From Candidatus Saccharimonadota bacterium (GTDB lineage: Bacteria; Patescibacteriota; Saccharimonadia; Saccharimonadales; Saccharimonadaceae), in NCBI GenBank assembly GCA_017511405.1, contig JAFWKB010000049.1, positions 1-23,890 of the forward strand: 23,890 nt of DNA. The letters run 5' to 3'. Of this stretch, positions 16,245-22,192 are shown in pieces (the first letter of the stretch is position 1; each line of letters begins with the position of its first letter). Both the position numbers and the translations under genes were made by a program. The notes below the pieces were generated by a model that was given only the letters and a program-made list of their open reading frames with translations, did no database searches and was not told the origin of the DNA.

Positions 16245-16253
16245 TGCTATAAT
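16245..16253 (+). promoter_or_regulatory. Extended -10 of tRNA-Gly
   Basis: TGC followed by TATAAT (16248-16253), 9 bp before the tRNA 5' end. Confidence 0.55.
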
Positions 16254-16262
16254 ACCACTATC

Positions 16263-16337
16263 GCGAGTGTAGTACAGCGGTTAGTATGCAAGTTTTCCAA
16301 ACTTGAGATGAGGTTTCGACTACCTCCACTCGCACCA
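16263..16337 (+). tRNA. tRNA-Gly(UCC)
   Basis: Acceptor GCGAGTG/CACTCGC. Anticodon stem CAAGT/ACTTG with loop TTTCCAA gives anticodon TCC. T arm GAGGT/ACCTC with loop TTCGACT. CCA is encoded. Confidence 0.93.
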
Positions 16338-16345
16338 AGCAAAGA

Positions 16346-16369
16346 ACCCCTCGAAGGGGGATTTTTTTT
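16346..16369 (+). terminator. Terminator after tRNA-Gly
   Basis: Stem CCCC/GGGG with loop TCGAA, followed by ATTTTTTTT. It separates the tRNAs from cassette 2. Confidence 0.75.
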
Positions 16370-16406
16370 GTGGACTTTGCAATAAAACCCAAGTCGTCAT
16401 TTTGGA

Positions 16407-16630
16407 CGGGTGACGCAGCGGAGAGTTAAGCCGTCTGGCTTACCGCTACCATGCTTAGGATTGACTTCAGTAGAATTAAAGAGCAAGTACCGTGAAAGTG
16501 TGTAGGAGTGAAGTGTAGATGCCCAGAAGCGGCCGCCCGTACCTCTACCGCCGAGATTACCACTGCTCCAGCTGAGAATGCCCGACATCATAACCGAAAG
16601 AGGAAGGCTGCGGAGAGCTCTGGAAGGAAA
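16407..16630 (-). repeat. FISUMP variable cassette 2
   Basis: Minus-strand frame open across the cassette. It encodes SRALRSLPLSVMMSG, then the variable part with GRFWASTLHSYTLSRY and LLFNSTEVNPK, ending LRCVTRPK and a stop immediately outside. Boundary repeats GC(A/T)GCGGAGAG lie at 16415-16425 and 16607-16617, 192 bp (64 codons) apart. An upstream ATG at 16690 can be read in frame, but the extension (MFRSFLVQFLILTRIIVSCNFP) crosses the promoter of the next plus-strand gene. It has no good ribosome site, so I do not treat it as a gene start. Flanks are unrelated to those of the other copies, so only the cassette is shared. Confidence 0.72.
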
Positions 16631-16631
16631 G

Positions 16632-16660
16632 TTGCAAGAAACGATAATTCTAGTTAATAT
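16632..16660 (+). promoter_or_regulatory. Promoter of the A1S_2505-like gene, with inverted repeat
   Basis: -35 TTGCAA (16632-16637), 17-bp spacer, -10 TAATAT (16655-16660). A perfect 8-bp inverted repeat TTCTAGTT/AACTAGAA (16648-16655 and 16670-16677) straddles the -10 and start site, as an operator would. The -35 abuts the cassette 2 boundary. Confidence 0.5.
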
Positions 16661-16689
16661 TAAGAATTGAACTAGAAAGGATCTAAACA

Positions 16690-17079
16690 ATGGTTAAATA
16701 CAGCAGTGAGGGTTTTATTAAGGAGCTAGGCGAGAAAGAAATCTTTGTTTTCGGGAGCAACGCTGACGGAGCTCATCTTGGAGGAGCTGCCGGAATTGCG
16801 CTTACTAGATTTGGCGCAATTATGGGCCAATCTGAAGGTCTTCAAGGCCAAAGCTACGGAATCAACACAATGAGCGGCCTCGATACAATGAAAGAACAAA
16901 TAATGCGATTTCTCGATTTTGCTAAATCCCGCCCAGAGCTAACCTTCTATGTAACTGAACTGGGCTGCGGTATTGCCGGATACGCCCCCGAACAAATCGC
17001 TCCATTGTTCAAGGGAGCCTCGGAAAACGTCATCCTACCAAAGAACTTCTCGAGAATAATTGATTCTGCTTGCAAATAA
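16690..17079 (+). CDS. A1S_2505-type phage-associated protein (macro-like fold suspected)
   Basis: 129 residues. KEIFVFGSNADGAHLGGAAGIALTRFGAIMGQSEGLQGQSYGINT, then FYVTELGCGIAGYAPEQIAPLF and NVILPKNF, match the conserved pattern of the small family annotated as A1S_2505 phage non-structural protein. Its Gly-rich N-terminus and GCGxAGY motif suggest ADP-ribose-type ligand binding as in macro domains; the biochemistry is unknown. AAAGGA lies about 8 bp before the ATG. It has its own promoter with a possible operator. It sits between two FISUMP cassettes next to an AT-rich gene, consistent with acquisition by transfer. Confidence 0.75.
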   Translation: MVKYSSEGFIKELGEKEIFVFGSNADGAHLGGAAGIALTRFGAIMGQSEGLQGQSYGINTMSGLDTMKEQIMRFLDFAKSRPELTFYVTELGCGIAGYAPEQIAPLFKGASENVILPKNFSRIIDSACK

Positions 17080-17097
17080 CGAAAATCATTGTTAAAA

Positions 17098-17117
17098 TCT
17101 GCAAAAAAGATTGCAGA
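17098..17117. other. Perfect hairpin downstream of the A1S_2505-like gene
   Basis: TCTGCAA/TTGCAGA, 7-bp stem with a 6-nt A-rich loop and no T-run. It might stabilise the 3' end of the mRNA; function uncertain. Confidence 0.3.
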
Positions 17118-17160
17118 GATTAAATCACGCAAGAGAAACTCTGATCACCTCACACCAACT

Positions 17161-17186
17161 AAAAAACGCCCCGAAGGGCATTTTTT
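17161..17186. terminator. Bidirectional terminator
   Basis: GCCC/GGGC stem with CGAA loop between AAAAAA and TTTTTT. It sits between the convergent A1S_2505-like and glycerophosphodiesterase genes. Confidence 0.75.
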
Positions 17187-17207
17187 ATTGCTTTTAAGAA
17201 TGCTTTC

Positions 17208-19043
17208 TTATTCCATCAATACCTTTAACGCTTCATTTATCAAATTGCTATTCTTACTTTTCATAATTAATTCTTTTCCAAGTTCTATGTTGTCCGTAAT
17301 TATATTATCTACATTCATATCTATCATGTGGTTAATGCTTTCCTCGGTATTCACCGTCCAGGCATATAATTCCTTGCCCGCATTATGAACTCTATCAACT
17401 TGCGAGGTTGTTACATTAGTAGCTTCCACCGAAAATGCATCCGCATGTTCTATTTCGGTAATATCCCCGATTGCTATGCTCATTACATATACCGTTTTAA
17501 TGTCTTTGTCGTATTTCTTTATATTTTCTAACACGCTATAAACTTGCGAGGTTACGACGCATCTATCTTTAAAATTATACTCATTTATTAAATCGACTAC
17601 TTGTTTCTCGAAATCTACTTCTTTTCCAACAGGCTTTAATTCAATGTTTAATCTCATATTATTATCTTTTGCAAATTTCAAAACCTCAGACAAAAGTGGC
17701 ATTCTTTCGCCTTCAAATTCTTTATCGAAAAACGAACCCACGTCTAATTTGCTGATTTCGTCATATGTTAGATCGATAATATCTTTATTTACGCCTGCAG
17801 TTCGGGATAAGTTTGTATCATGAGACACTACTATTTGCTTGTCTTTTGTTTGCTGTACATCCAACTCTATCCAGTCCGCACCTAACTCCTTAGCCCCTCT
17901 AAAAGCAGCCATCGTGTTTTCAGGATTCTTTACACTAGCTCCTCTATGTGCGGTTATTTCCATTTGTCTAGTAAATTCAATGTTTAAATTGGCTCTTCCC
18001 GTAATAACTTGATAAGTAAATATCGTTCCACCTAAAACTGATAAACAAATTATTATACATACCGCATATTTTAATGCTTTACTGCTCCTTCTTTGTCCTT
18101 TTTCGTTCTTTTTATACTCTATAGCAACTATTTTCTCGCCTTTTTCTAATTTATGTCTATAGAATAAAGTACTTATAATTGCATAGCTGATCCCGTTAGA
18201 TATGATGGAAAAGGCAACTAAAGATATTAAAATAAATAGCCAAATCAACGTGATTAAAATACTCTGAACGATTTTAAAATGAGCAAATATTTTGGTAATC
18301 CCAAAAATAATAAGCACTCCAAGAACTATAAAAAGCACATATATAGCCGCCACTAAAAGCTGAGTTAATAATATCTTAAACCCGTCTTTAAGCCTGCTTT
18401 TCTCGATAAGATTCTTACTCTTCGCTCTAGCCTCTTTAAAATCATCATTTTCTATTATCATGTAGTGAATCGAATATAGCCAATTAAGTAACAAGAATAA
18501 CAATAACAAGCATGCTACTAAATATAGTGAAGAATACAGAGGATTTGCACTTATATAATCCATTATAAATTCTGGTATTTTTATAGAGCTAATTACGCCC
18601 GATTGTATTCCTGTGTTCAAAAAGGGAATCAAAAACAATACAAGAAACGCTACGCCAATGTTCCTTGGTTTAAATAGCTTTTTACATCTACTGAATGCTA
18701 TCTTTATTGTATCCATAACAGTTATTTTCTTCTTATGGTACGATTCATCGAATATTACAATCAATGCCGCTATATCAAACAGAGTAACAACCGTTAAAAA
18801 CACGATAATCAATAGTAGAAGTATCAGCGTAATTGGATTTAATATGAACTTAAAGATGTTTTCTAGGGTTAGATACGAATACCCCGTTATCTTCATTGTT
18901 AAATTGAACCCTAAAACTGCTAAAGGCAAAAAAATCAACGCAACAGCGATTTTATACAGAAATTCAAACCCGATTAACGTTCTTAAATTATATTTAATTA
19001 TGTTAAAAACAGTATTTAGATACTTTTCTTTCTTCTCTGCCAT
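17208..19043 (-). CDS. Membrane-anchored glycerophosphodiester phosphodiesterase
   Basis: 611 residues. The first about 355 form a multi-helix domain like the glycerophosphoryl diester phosphodiesterase membrane domain of Firmicutes. The catalytic GDPD domain follows, from about 362. Its active-site motif is ITAHRGASVKNPENTMAAF (H366), with metal and base residues in DWIELDVQQ and IVVSHDTNLSRT, later LNIELKP, and a C-terminal YAWTVN. It hydrolyses glycerophosphodiesters, or possibly teichoic-acid-like glycerol phosphate chains, outside the cell, supplying glycerol 3-phosphate. Composition is visibly AT-richer than the neighbours: one 60-bp line (18241-18300) has 16 G+C against 25 in a trxB line (20461-20520). 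It is flanked on both sides by FISUMP cassettes. Horizontal acquisition is likely. TATACT lies 6 bp before the ATG. Confidence 0.92.
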   Translation of the reverse strand: MAEKKEKYLNTVFNIIKYNLRTLIGFEFLYKIAVALIFLPLAVLGFNLTMKITGYSYLTLENIFKFILNPITLILLLLIIVFLTVVTLFDIAALIVIFDESYHKKKITVMDTIKIAFSRCKKLFKPRNIGVAFLVLFLIPFLNTGIQSGVISSIKIPEFIMDYISANPLYSSLYLVACLLLLFLLLNWLYSIHYMIIENDDFKEARAKSKNLIEKSRLKDGFKILLTQLLVAAIYVLFIVLGVLIIFGITKIFAHFKIVQSILITLIWLFILISLVAFSIISNGISYAIISTLFYRHKLEKGEKIVAIEYKKNEKGQRRSSKALKYAVCIIICLSVLGGTIFTYQVITGRANLNIEFTRQMEITAHRGASVKNPENTMAAFRGAKELGADWIELDVQQTKDKQIVVSHDTNLSRTAGVNKDIIDLTYDEISKLDVGSFFDKEFEGERMPLLSEVLKFAKDNNMRLNIELKPVGKEVDFEKQVVDLINEYNFKDRCVVTSQVYSVLENIKKYDKDIKTVYVMSIAIGDITEIEHADAFSVEATNVTTSQVDRVHNAGKELYAWTVNTEESINHMIDMNVDNIITDNIELGKELIMKSKNSNLINEALKVLME

Positions 19044-19049
19044 AATATT

Positions 19050-19055
19050 AGTATA
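19050..19055 (-). promoter_or_regulatory. -10 box of the glycerophosphodiesterase gene
   Basis: TATACT on the minus strand, 6 bp before the ATG. It lies between the gene and the 3' end of cassette 3. Confidence 0.45.
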
Positions 19056-19088
19056 ACAGTTTTTTGTAAGGTTTCTACATCATTTTTT

Positions 19089-19310
19089 CGGGCGACGCAG
19101 CGGAGAGTAAAGCCGTGTGGCTTAGCGTTGTTACGCTTAGGGTAGACATTAGTGGAGAGGAAGTACAAGGACCGTGAGTCCGTGTAGGAGTTAGGCGTAG
19201 ATGCCCAGAAGTAGCCGAACGTACCTCTACTGCCGAGATTACCACTGTTCCAGTAGAGAATGCCCGTCATCATAACCGAAAGAGGAAGGCTGCGGAGAGC
19301 TCTGGAAGAA
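19089..19310 (-). repeat. FISUMP variable cassette 3
   Basis: Minus-strand frame encoding LRSLPLSVMMTG, the variable part with GYFWASTPNSYTDSRS and LYFLSTNVYPKRNNAKPHG, ending LRCVARKN. The frame runs on to 19016, into the start of the glycerophosphodiesterase gene but in another frame. Boundary repeats GC(A/T)GCGGAGAG lie at 19097-19107 and 19289-19299, 192 bp apart. It aligns with cassette 2 over all 64 codons without gaps. A terminator-like hairpin on the minus strand lies just upstream, so the cassette looks untranscribed. Confidence 0.72.
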
Positions 19311-19332
19311 AAAACGCCACTTATAAGCGTTT
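19307..19332 (-). terminator. Terminator-like hairpin upstream of cassette 3
   Basis: On the minus strand AAACGC/GCGTTT with a 9-nt loop runs into six T's at the cassette edge. It would stop minus-strand transcripts before they enter the cassette. It overlaps the upstream region of the 19349 gene, so it could be incidental. Confidence 0.4.
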
Positions 19333-19333
19333 C

Positions 19334-19342
19334 TGTTATAAT
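19334..19342 (+). promoter_or_regulatory. Extended -10 of the 19349 gene
   Basis: TGT followed by TATAAT (19337-19342), 6 bp before the ATG. Leaderless start predicted. Confidence 0.55.
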
Positions 19343-19348
19343 TTAACC

Positions 19349-19849
19349 ATGAAGACAAAAGAAAAAGCCAATTCTTCTCTTGTTCGCTCAATTGGTTTTC
19401 TCGCCTTAGTTAAAGGAATTTTGGGCTTTTTCGCCCTCATCATGACTGAGTATTTCTACGCAAATTCCGGCAAAATTGACAATTATTCGCTTCGATTCTT
19501 TTTGCTAGCGCTGCTTTTTCCATTTTCTATTTTTCTCGGAATATACTTTATCGGCCTCTATCTCGGCTCTAACCACGCAAGATTCCGTTCAAAACTCGAA
19601 TCGCTCAGCCCCTCAAAAATCCCTCTCCGGAAAAACCAAGATTCTTCGCCCCCTGATTCTAATTCAATTAGGGCAAATACCTTCCCGGCCCTCGAACGCG
19701 TCCCAAGAAATCGTGCCATTTTCCTAACCCTGCTCGATATCTCTCTTATTGCGATCCTAATCTATAAAATCCCCGAACTAACTTTCATCTATCTCTTTCT
19801 TCTTATTGAATTTGTCCTATTAATCGGCTTATTCTTCGTGCGTGAATAA
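19349..19849 (+). CDS. Small integral membrane protein, unknown
   Basis: 166 residues. Two helices in the N-terminal half (about 13-35 and 45-70) end in a GLYLGSNHARFRSKLESL segment. A polar, proline- and serine-rich cytoplasmic loop follows (about 76-115), then two closely spaced hydrophobic segments at the C-terminus. I recognise no family. The start is supported by the -10 box 6 bp upstream. trxA follows after 29 bp but has its own TATAAT box. Codon use resembles trxA and trxB rather than the AT-rich gene on the other side of cassette 3, so it probably belongs to the resident chromosome. Confidence 0.75.
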   Translation: MKTKEKANSSLVRSIGFLALVKGILGFFALIMTEYFYANSGKIDNYSLRFFLLALLFPFSIFLGIYFIGLYLGSNHARFRSKLESLSPSKIPLRKNQDSSPPDSNSIRANTFPALERVPRNRAIFLTLLDISLIAILIYKIPELTFIYLFLLIEFVLLIGLFFVRE

Positions 19850-19852
19850 TGG

Positions 19853-19872
19853 TATAATAAACCAAACAGGAG
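19853..19872 (+). promoter_or_regulatory. -10 box and ribosome binding site of trxA
   Basis: TATAAT at 19853-19858 and AGGAG at 19868-19872, the latter 6 bp before the trxA ATG. Unlike most genes here, trxA has a short leader with a Shine-Dalgarno site. Confidence 0.55.
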
Positions 19873-19878
19873 AATAAA

Positions 19879-20199
19879 ATGCCAGTAATTGAAGCTAACG
19901 AAAAAGATTTCGATAACCAAATAAAAACCAACCTCACCTTTGTCGACTTTAACGCCGACTGGTGTGGCCCTTGCCAAATCCTCAAGCCGGTCATTGAAGA
20001 GCTCGCCGAAGATTACGAATCAGATTCCGACGTAAAAATCCTCTCGGTCAACATCGATGATTCTCCAGAGCTCGCGGAAAGATATTCCGTCTCCGGAATC
20101 CCCTGCCTAATCCTCTTTAGAAACGGGGAAGAAATTGATCGTTCCGTTGGCGTCGCCCCTAAAAAAGCTTTCGTCAAACTAATCGAGAAAAATCGTTAA
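19879..20199 (+). CDS. trxA: Thioredoxin
   Basis: 106 residues, the standard thioredoxin length. The active site is WCGPC (28-32), preceded by FVDFNADWCGPC. The cis-proline is in YSVSGIPCLILFRNGEE, with an extra Cys just after it. Cytoplasmic dithiol reductant for ribonucleotide reductase and protein disulfides. Its stop codon overlaps the ATG of trxB by one base, so the reductase that recharges it is coupled to it. Together they form a complete NADPH-driven system. Confidence 0.96.
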   Translation: MPVIEANEKDFDNQIKTNLTFVDFNADWCGPCQILKPVIEELAEDYESDSDVKILSVNIDDSPELAERYSVSGIPCLILFRNGEEIDRSVGVAPKKAFVKLIEKNR

Positions 20200-21131
20200 T
20201 GAAAGTCTACGACATCGCCATCGTTGGTGCTGGTGCCGCCGGAATGACCGCCGCTCTTTATGCTCTCCGCGCTCACAAAACCGTCATCATCTTCGAACAA
20301 ACCACTTTCGGCGGCCAAATTATAAACACTCACAAAATCGAAAACTACCCTGCCGCCCCCTCGATTTCTGGCGTAGATTTCGCCAAAAACCTAAAAACTC
20401 AAGTCGAATCTTTTGGCGGCGAATTCGAGTTTTCTTCTGCCGAAAAAATTGATAAAACTCCTGAAGGGTTCAAGATTTTTACCTCCGACAACAAAACCTT
20501 TCTCTCTAAAACCGTCATCCTTGCCAACGGTTCCGCCGAAAGAAGACTCGGCCTCGACGGGGAAGAACGCTTAATTGGTCGCGGAATCTCCTATTGTGCA
20601 ACCTGTGACGGCGGCTTCTTTAAAGATAAAATCGTCGCTGTTTATGGAGGTGGAAATACGGCCCTCTATTCCGCTCTCTATCTCGCCAACATCGCCAAAA
20701 CCGTCTTTCTTATCATTCGCCGCGACAAATTCCGCGCCGAGCCCCACCTTGTAAAAGCTGCCGAGTCGACTAAAAACATCGAGATTGTCAAAAACTCCAT
20801 TATCTCCTCCCTCTCTGGTGATGAACGACTTACGGCCATCACCTTATCTGTTACCGACCCTAAAACCTCGAAAAAAACCGAGCGTTTCCTTCCTCTTGAT
20901 GGTCTTTTCGTCTCGATCGGCAGAGTCCCCAATAACGAAATCTTCAAAAACCTCGTAACCTTAGACGAACAGGGATATATAAAATCCGACGAATCTTGCC
21001 AAACCTCTACTCCTGGTGTTTTTTGCGCCGGGGATACCCGCGCCAAAACGCTCCATCAACTCGTCACCGCCACCTCTGATGGCGCTGTTGCCGCCACGGC
21101 TGCAATCGAATTCCTTAATTCCGCCCAATAA
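20199..21131 (+). CDS. trxB: Thioredoxin reductase
   Basis: 310 residues. The FAD-binding GAGAAGMTAALYALRA is at the N-terminus, with GGQIINTHKIENYP after it. The redox-active CATC is at 133-136 in SYCATCDGGFF, as in the low-molecular-weight bacterial enzyme. The NADPH-binding site is VYGGGNTALYSALYLA with downstream IIRRDKFRA. The C-terminal FAD motif is GVFCAGDTRAKTLHQLVTATSDGAVAA. It transfers electrons from NADPH to thioredoxin. The start overlaps the trxA stop (TAATG). No clear terminator follows; the next gene has a separate promoter 10 bp downstream. Confidence 0.96.
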   Translation: MKVYDIAIVGAGAAGMTAALYALRAHKTVIIFEQTTFGGQIINTHKIENYPAAPSISGVDFAKNLKTQVESFGGEFEFSSAEKIDKTPEGFKIFTSDNKTFLSKTVILANGSAERRLGLDGEERLIGRGISYCATCDGGFFKDKIVAVYGGGNTALYSALYLANIAKTVFLIIRRDKFRAEPHLVKAAESTKNIEIVKNSIISSLSGDERLTAITLSVTDPKTSKKTERFLPLDGLFVSIGRVPNNEIFKNLVTLDEQGYIKSDESCQTSTPGVFCAGDTRAKTLHQLVTATSDGAVAATAAIEFLNSAQ

Positions 21132-21141
21132 CATAATGCTA

Positions 21142-21170
21142 TTGACAAAAAATCAACTCTGTGCTATAAT
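21142..21170 (+). promoter_or_regulatory. Consensus promoter of the acidic-protein gene
   Basis: -35 TTGACA (21142-21147), 17-bp spacer, -10 TATAAT (21165-21170). The stretch TGTGCTATAATGAAA is shared exactly with the promoter at 22023. A leader of about 60 nt follows, with an imperfect hairpin (TGAGTTTCCC/GGGAACTCA, 21183-21203), and GGAAGGAG before the ATG. Confidence 0.85.
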
Positions 21171-21236
21171 GAAAGCATAACCTGAGTTTCCCTTGGGAAC
21201 TCACGAGTACATTTTCATTTTGGAAGGAGAGAAAGT

Positions 21237-21920
21237 ATGAAGAAGCAGTCCTTTTTTGACGTTATCCTCGGTGGTAAGAAAACTATCGCAGATAACCTGA
21301 GACTCGATGACGATGATGATTTCTACGTGGACCTCGACGATTCGGACATTGACGATGATGATTCGTTTGATGACCTCGATGATGTCGATGCTCACGAAGA
21401 TAATACACACAATTCAAAAGGAGGAAAGAAAATGACTAGTAAGGATATCAACGCTCTGAGAAATGCAAGTTCCGAACCGACAACAACCTATACTCCCGAG
21501 AACCCGCCGAAATCAGCCCCTGATACAAAACCGTCTTTCCTGACACCGCCTCCGGCTCCGACTCCCGCCCCGACTCCTAAGCCCGCTGCTCCGAAAACCG
21601 AGTCCTATGAGGACAGATTGGTTAACGTAGCAAAAAGCTATCTTGCGACAAGCCGGCGTATCGAGACTGCTCAGCGCGTGGAAAAAGCCTATTTTATTGG
21701 TAAAAAGGCCTATTCCGAGGAGAACTACGAAGAGGCAGCTGCTGCTTACGAATCTCTCACCGGAGAGAAGCCGGCCAAGTGCGCTCCGCGCTACCTGTTT
21801 GTTAAAACCGGCAAAGATGGCGTTCTCCGCTACGAAAATGAGGCAACAGAGAGGGATTATATCGTCTGGATGCTTAACCAGAATCCTGGTCTCCACGATC
21901 ATCTGCTTAGCCTCATGTAA
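21237..21920 (+). CDS. Acidic N-terminus/Pro-rich linker protein, unknown
   Basis: 227 residues, no membrane helix or signal. Residues 1-20 are MKKQSFFDVILGGKKTIADN. A strongly acidic tract (about 24-57, mostly Asp) follows. Next comes a polar and proline-rich linker (PPPAPTPAPTPKPAAPK, about 100-120). The C-terminal domain (about 122-227) is helical, starts YEDRLVNVAKSYLATSRRIETAQ, and includes a repeat-like AYFIGKKAYSEENYEEAAAAYESL resembling a single TPR helix pair. A second in-frame ATG at residue 66 has its own AAAGGAGG site. I recognise no family. It has a strong promoter, a structured leader and a strong terminator, so it is a monocistronic unit and probably well expressed. Confidence 0.75.
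   Translation: MKKQSFFDVILGGKKTIADNLRLDDDDDFYVDLDDSDIDDDDSFDDLDDVDAHEDNTHNSKGGKKMTSKDINALRNASSEPTTTYTPENPPKSAPDTKPSFLTPPPAPTPAPTPKPAAPKTESYEDRLVNVAKSYLATSRRIETAQRVEKAYFIGKKAYSEENYEEAAAAYESLTGEKPAKCAPRYLFVKTGKDGVLRYENEATERDYIVWMLNQNPGLHDHLLSLM
21417..21434 (+). promoter_or_regulatory. Internal Shine-Dalgarno and start codon in the acidic-protein gene
   Basis: AAAGGAGG (21417-21424) lies 7 bp before an in-frame ATG at 21432 (Met66, MTSKDIN). It could start a shorter product lacking the acidic tract. The bases also encode SKGGKK, so chance is possible. Confidence 0.35.
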
Positions 21921-21934
21921 ACCCTTCCACACTT

Positions 21935-21962
21935 ACCACCCCTGTTGGGGTGGTATTTTAAT
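21935..21962 (+). terminator. Strong intrinsic terminator
   Basis: Perfect 9-bp stem TACCACCCC/GGGGTGGTA with a TGTT loop and a following T-rich tract, 15 bp after the stop codon. Confidence 0.88.
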
Positions 21963-22022
21963 GCTTTTTCTTAAAAATATGTATAAACACTTGCGCTTTA
22001 CTAAAACTTATGGTTAAAACTA

Positions 22023-22051
22023 TTGACTTTTTCGCTAATGTGTGCTATAAT
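22023..22051 (+). promoter_or_regulatory. Promoter of the right-hand membrane-protein unit
   Basis: -35 TTGACT (22023-22028), 17-bp spacer, -10 TATAAT (22046-22051). The bases around the -10 match those of the promoter at 21142. Confidence 0.82.
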
Positions 22052-22056
22052 GAAAC

Positions 22057-22192
22057 CAGTCTACATAAGAGCGTTAAAGAACTTATGTAAAGGGTCATTA
22101 AAACCGAATCATCCCAGATACAAACGCAGTATCTGGAATAACTACGCGCAAGTTTCTATTGACCAATTTCCATTTACAAGGAGGGATAAAAA
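22057..22192 (+). promoter_or_regulatory. Structured 5' leader of unknown function
   Basis: About 135 nt between the predicted start site and the ATG at 22193. It holds two perfect 8-bp hairpins: TACATAAG/CTTATGTA (22062-22069 and 22082-22089, 12-nt loop) and CCAGATAC/GTATCTGG (22114-22121 and 22129-22136, 7-nt loop). A single-stranded-looking tail carries AAGGAGG just before the ATG. It is far longer than any other leader in the window. It matches no riboswitch class I know. Confidence 0.45.

Noticed and set aside
16397..16690. Cassette 2 read as a full 97-residue gene from the ATG at 16690
   Set aside because: The N-terminal 22 residues come from the promoter and operator region of the opposite gene, no Shine-Dalgarno is seen, and the other two cassettes have unrelated sequence there.
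168..19299. CRISPR array
   Set aside because: The short repeats occur only as pairs about 190 bp apart around coding cassettes; there is no regular repeat-spacer pattern in the window.
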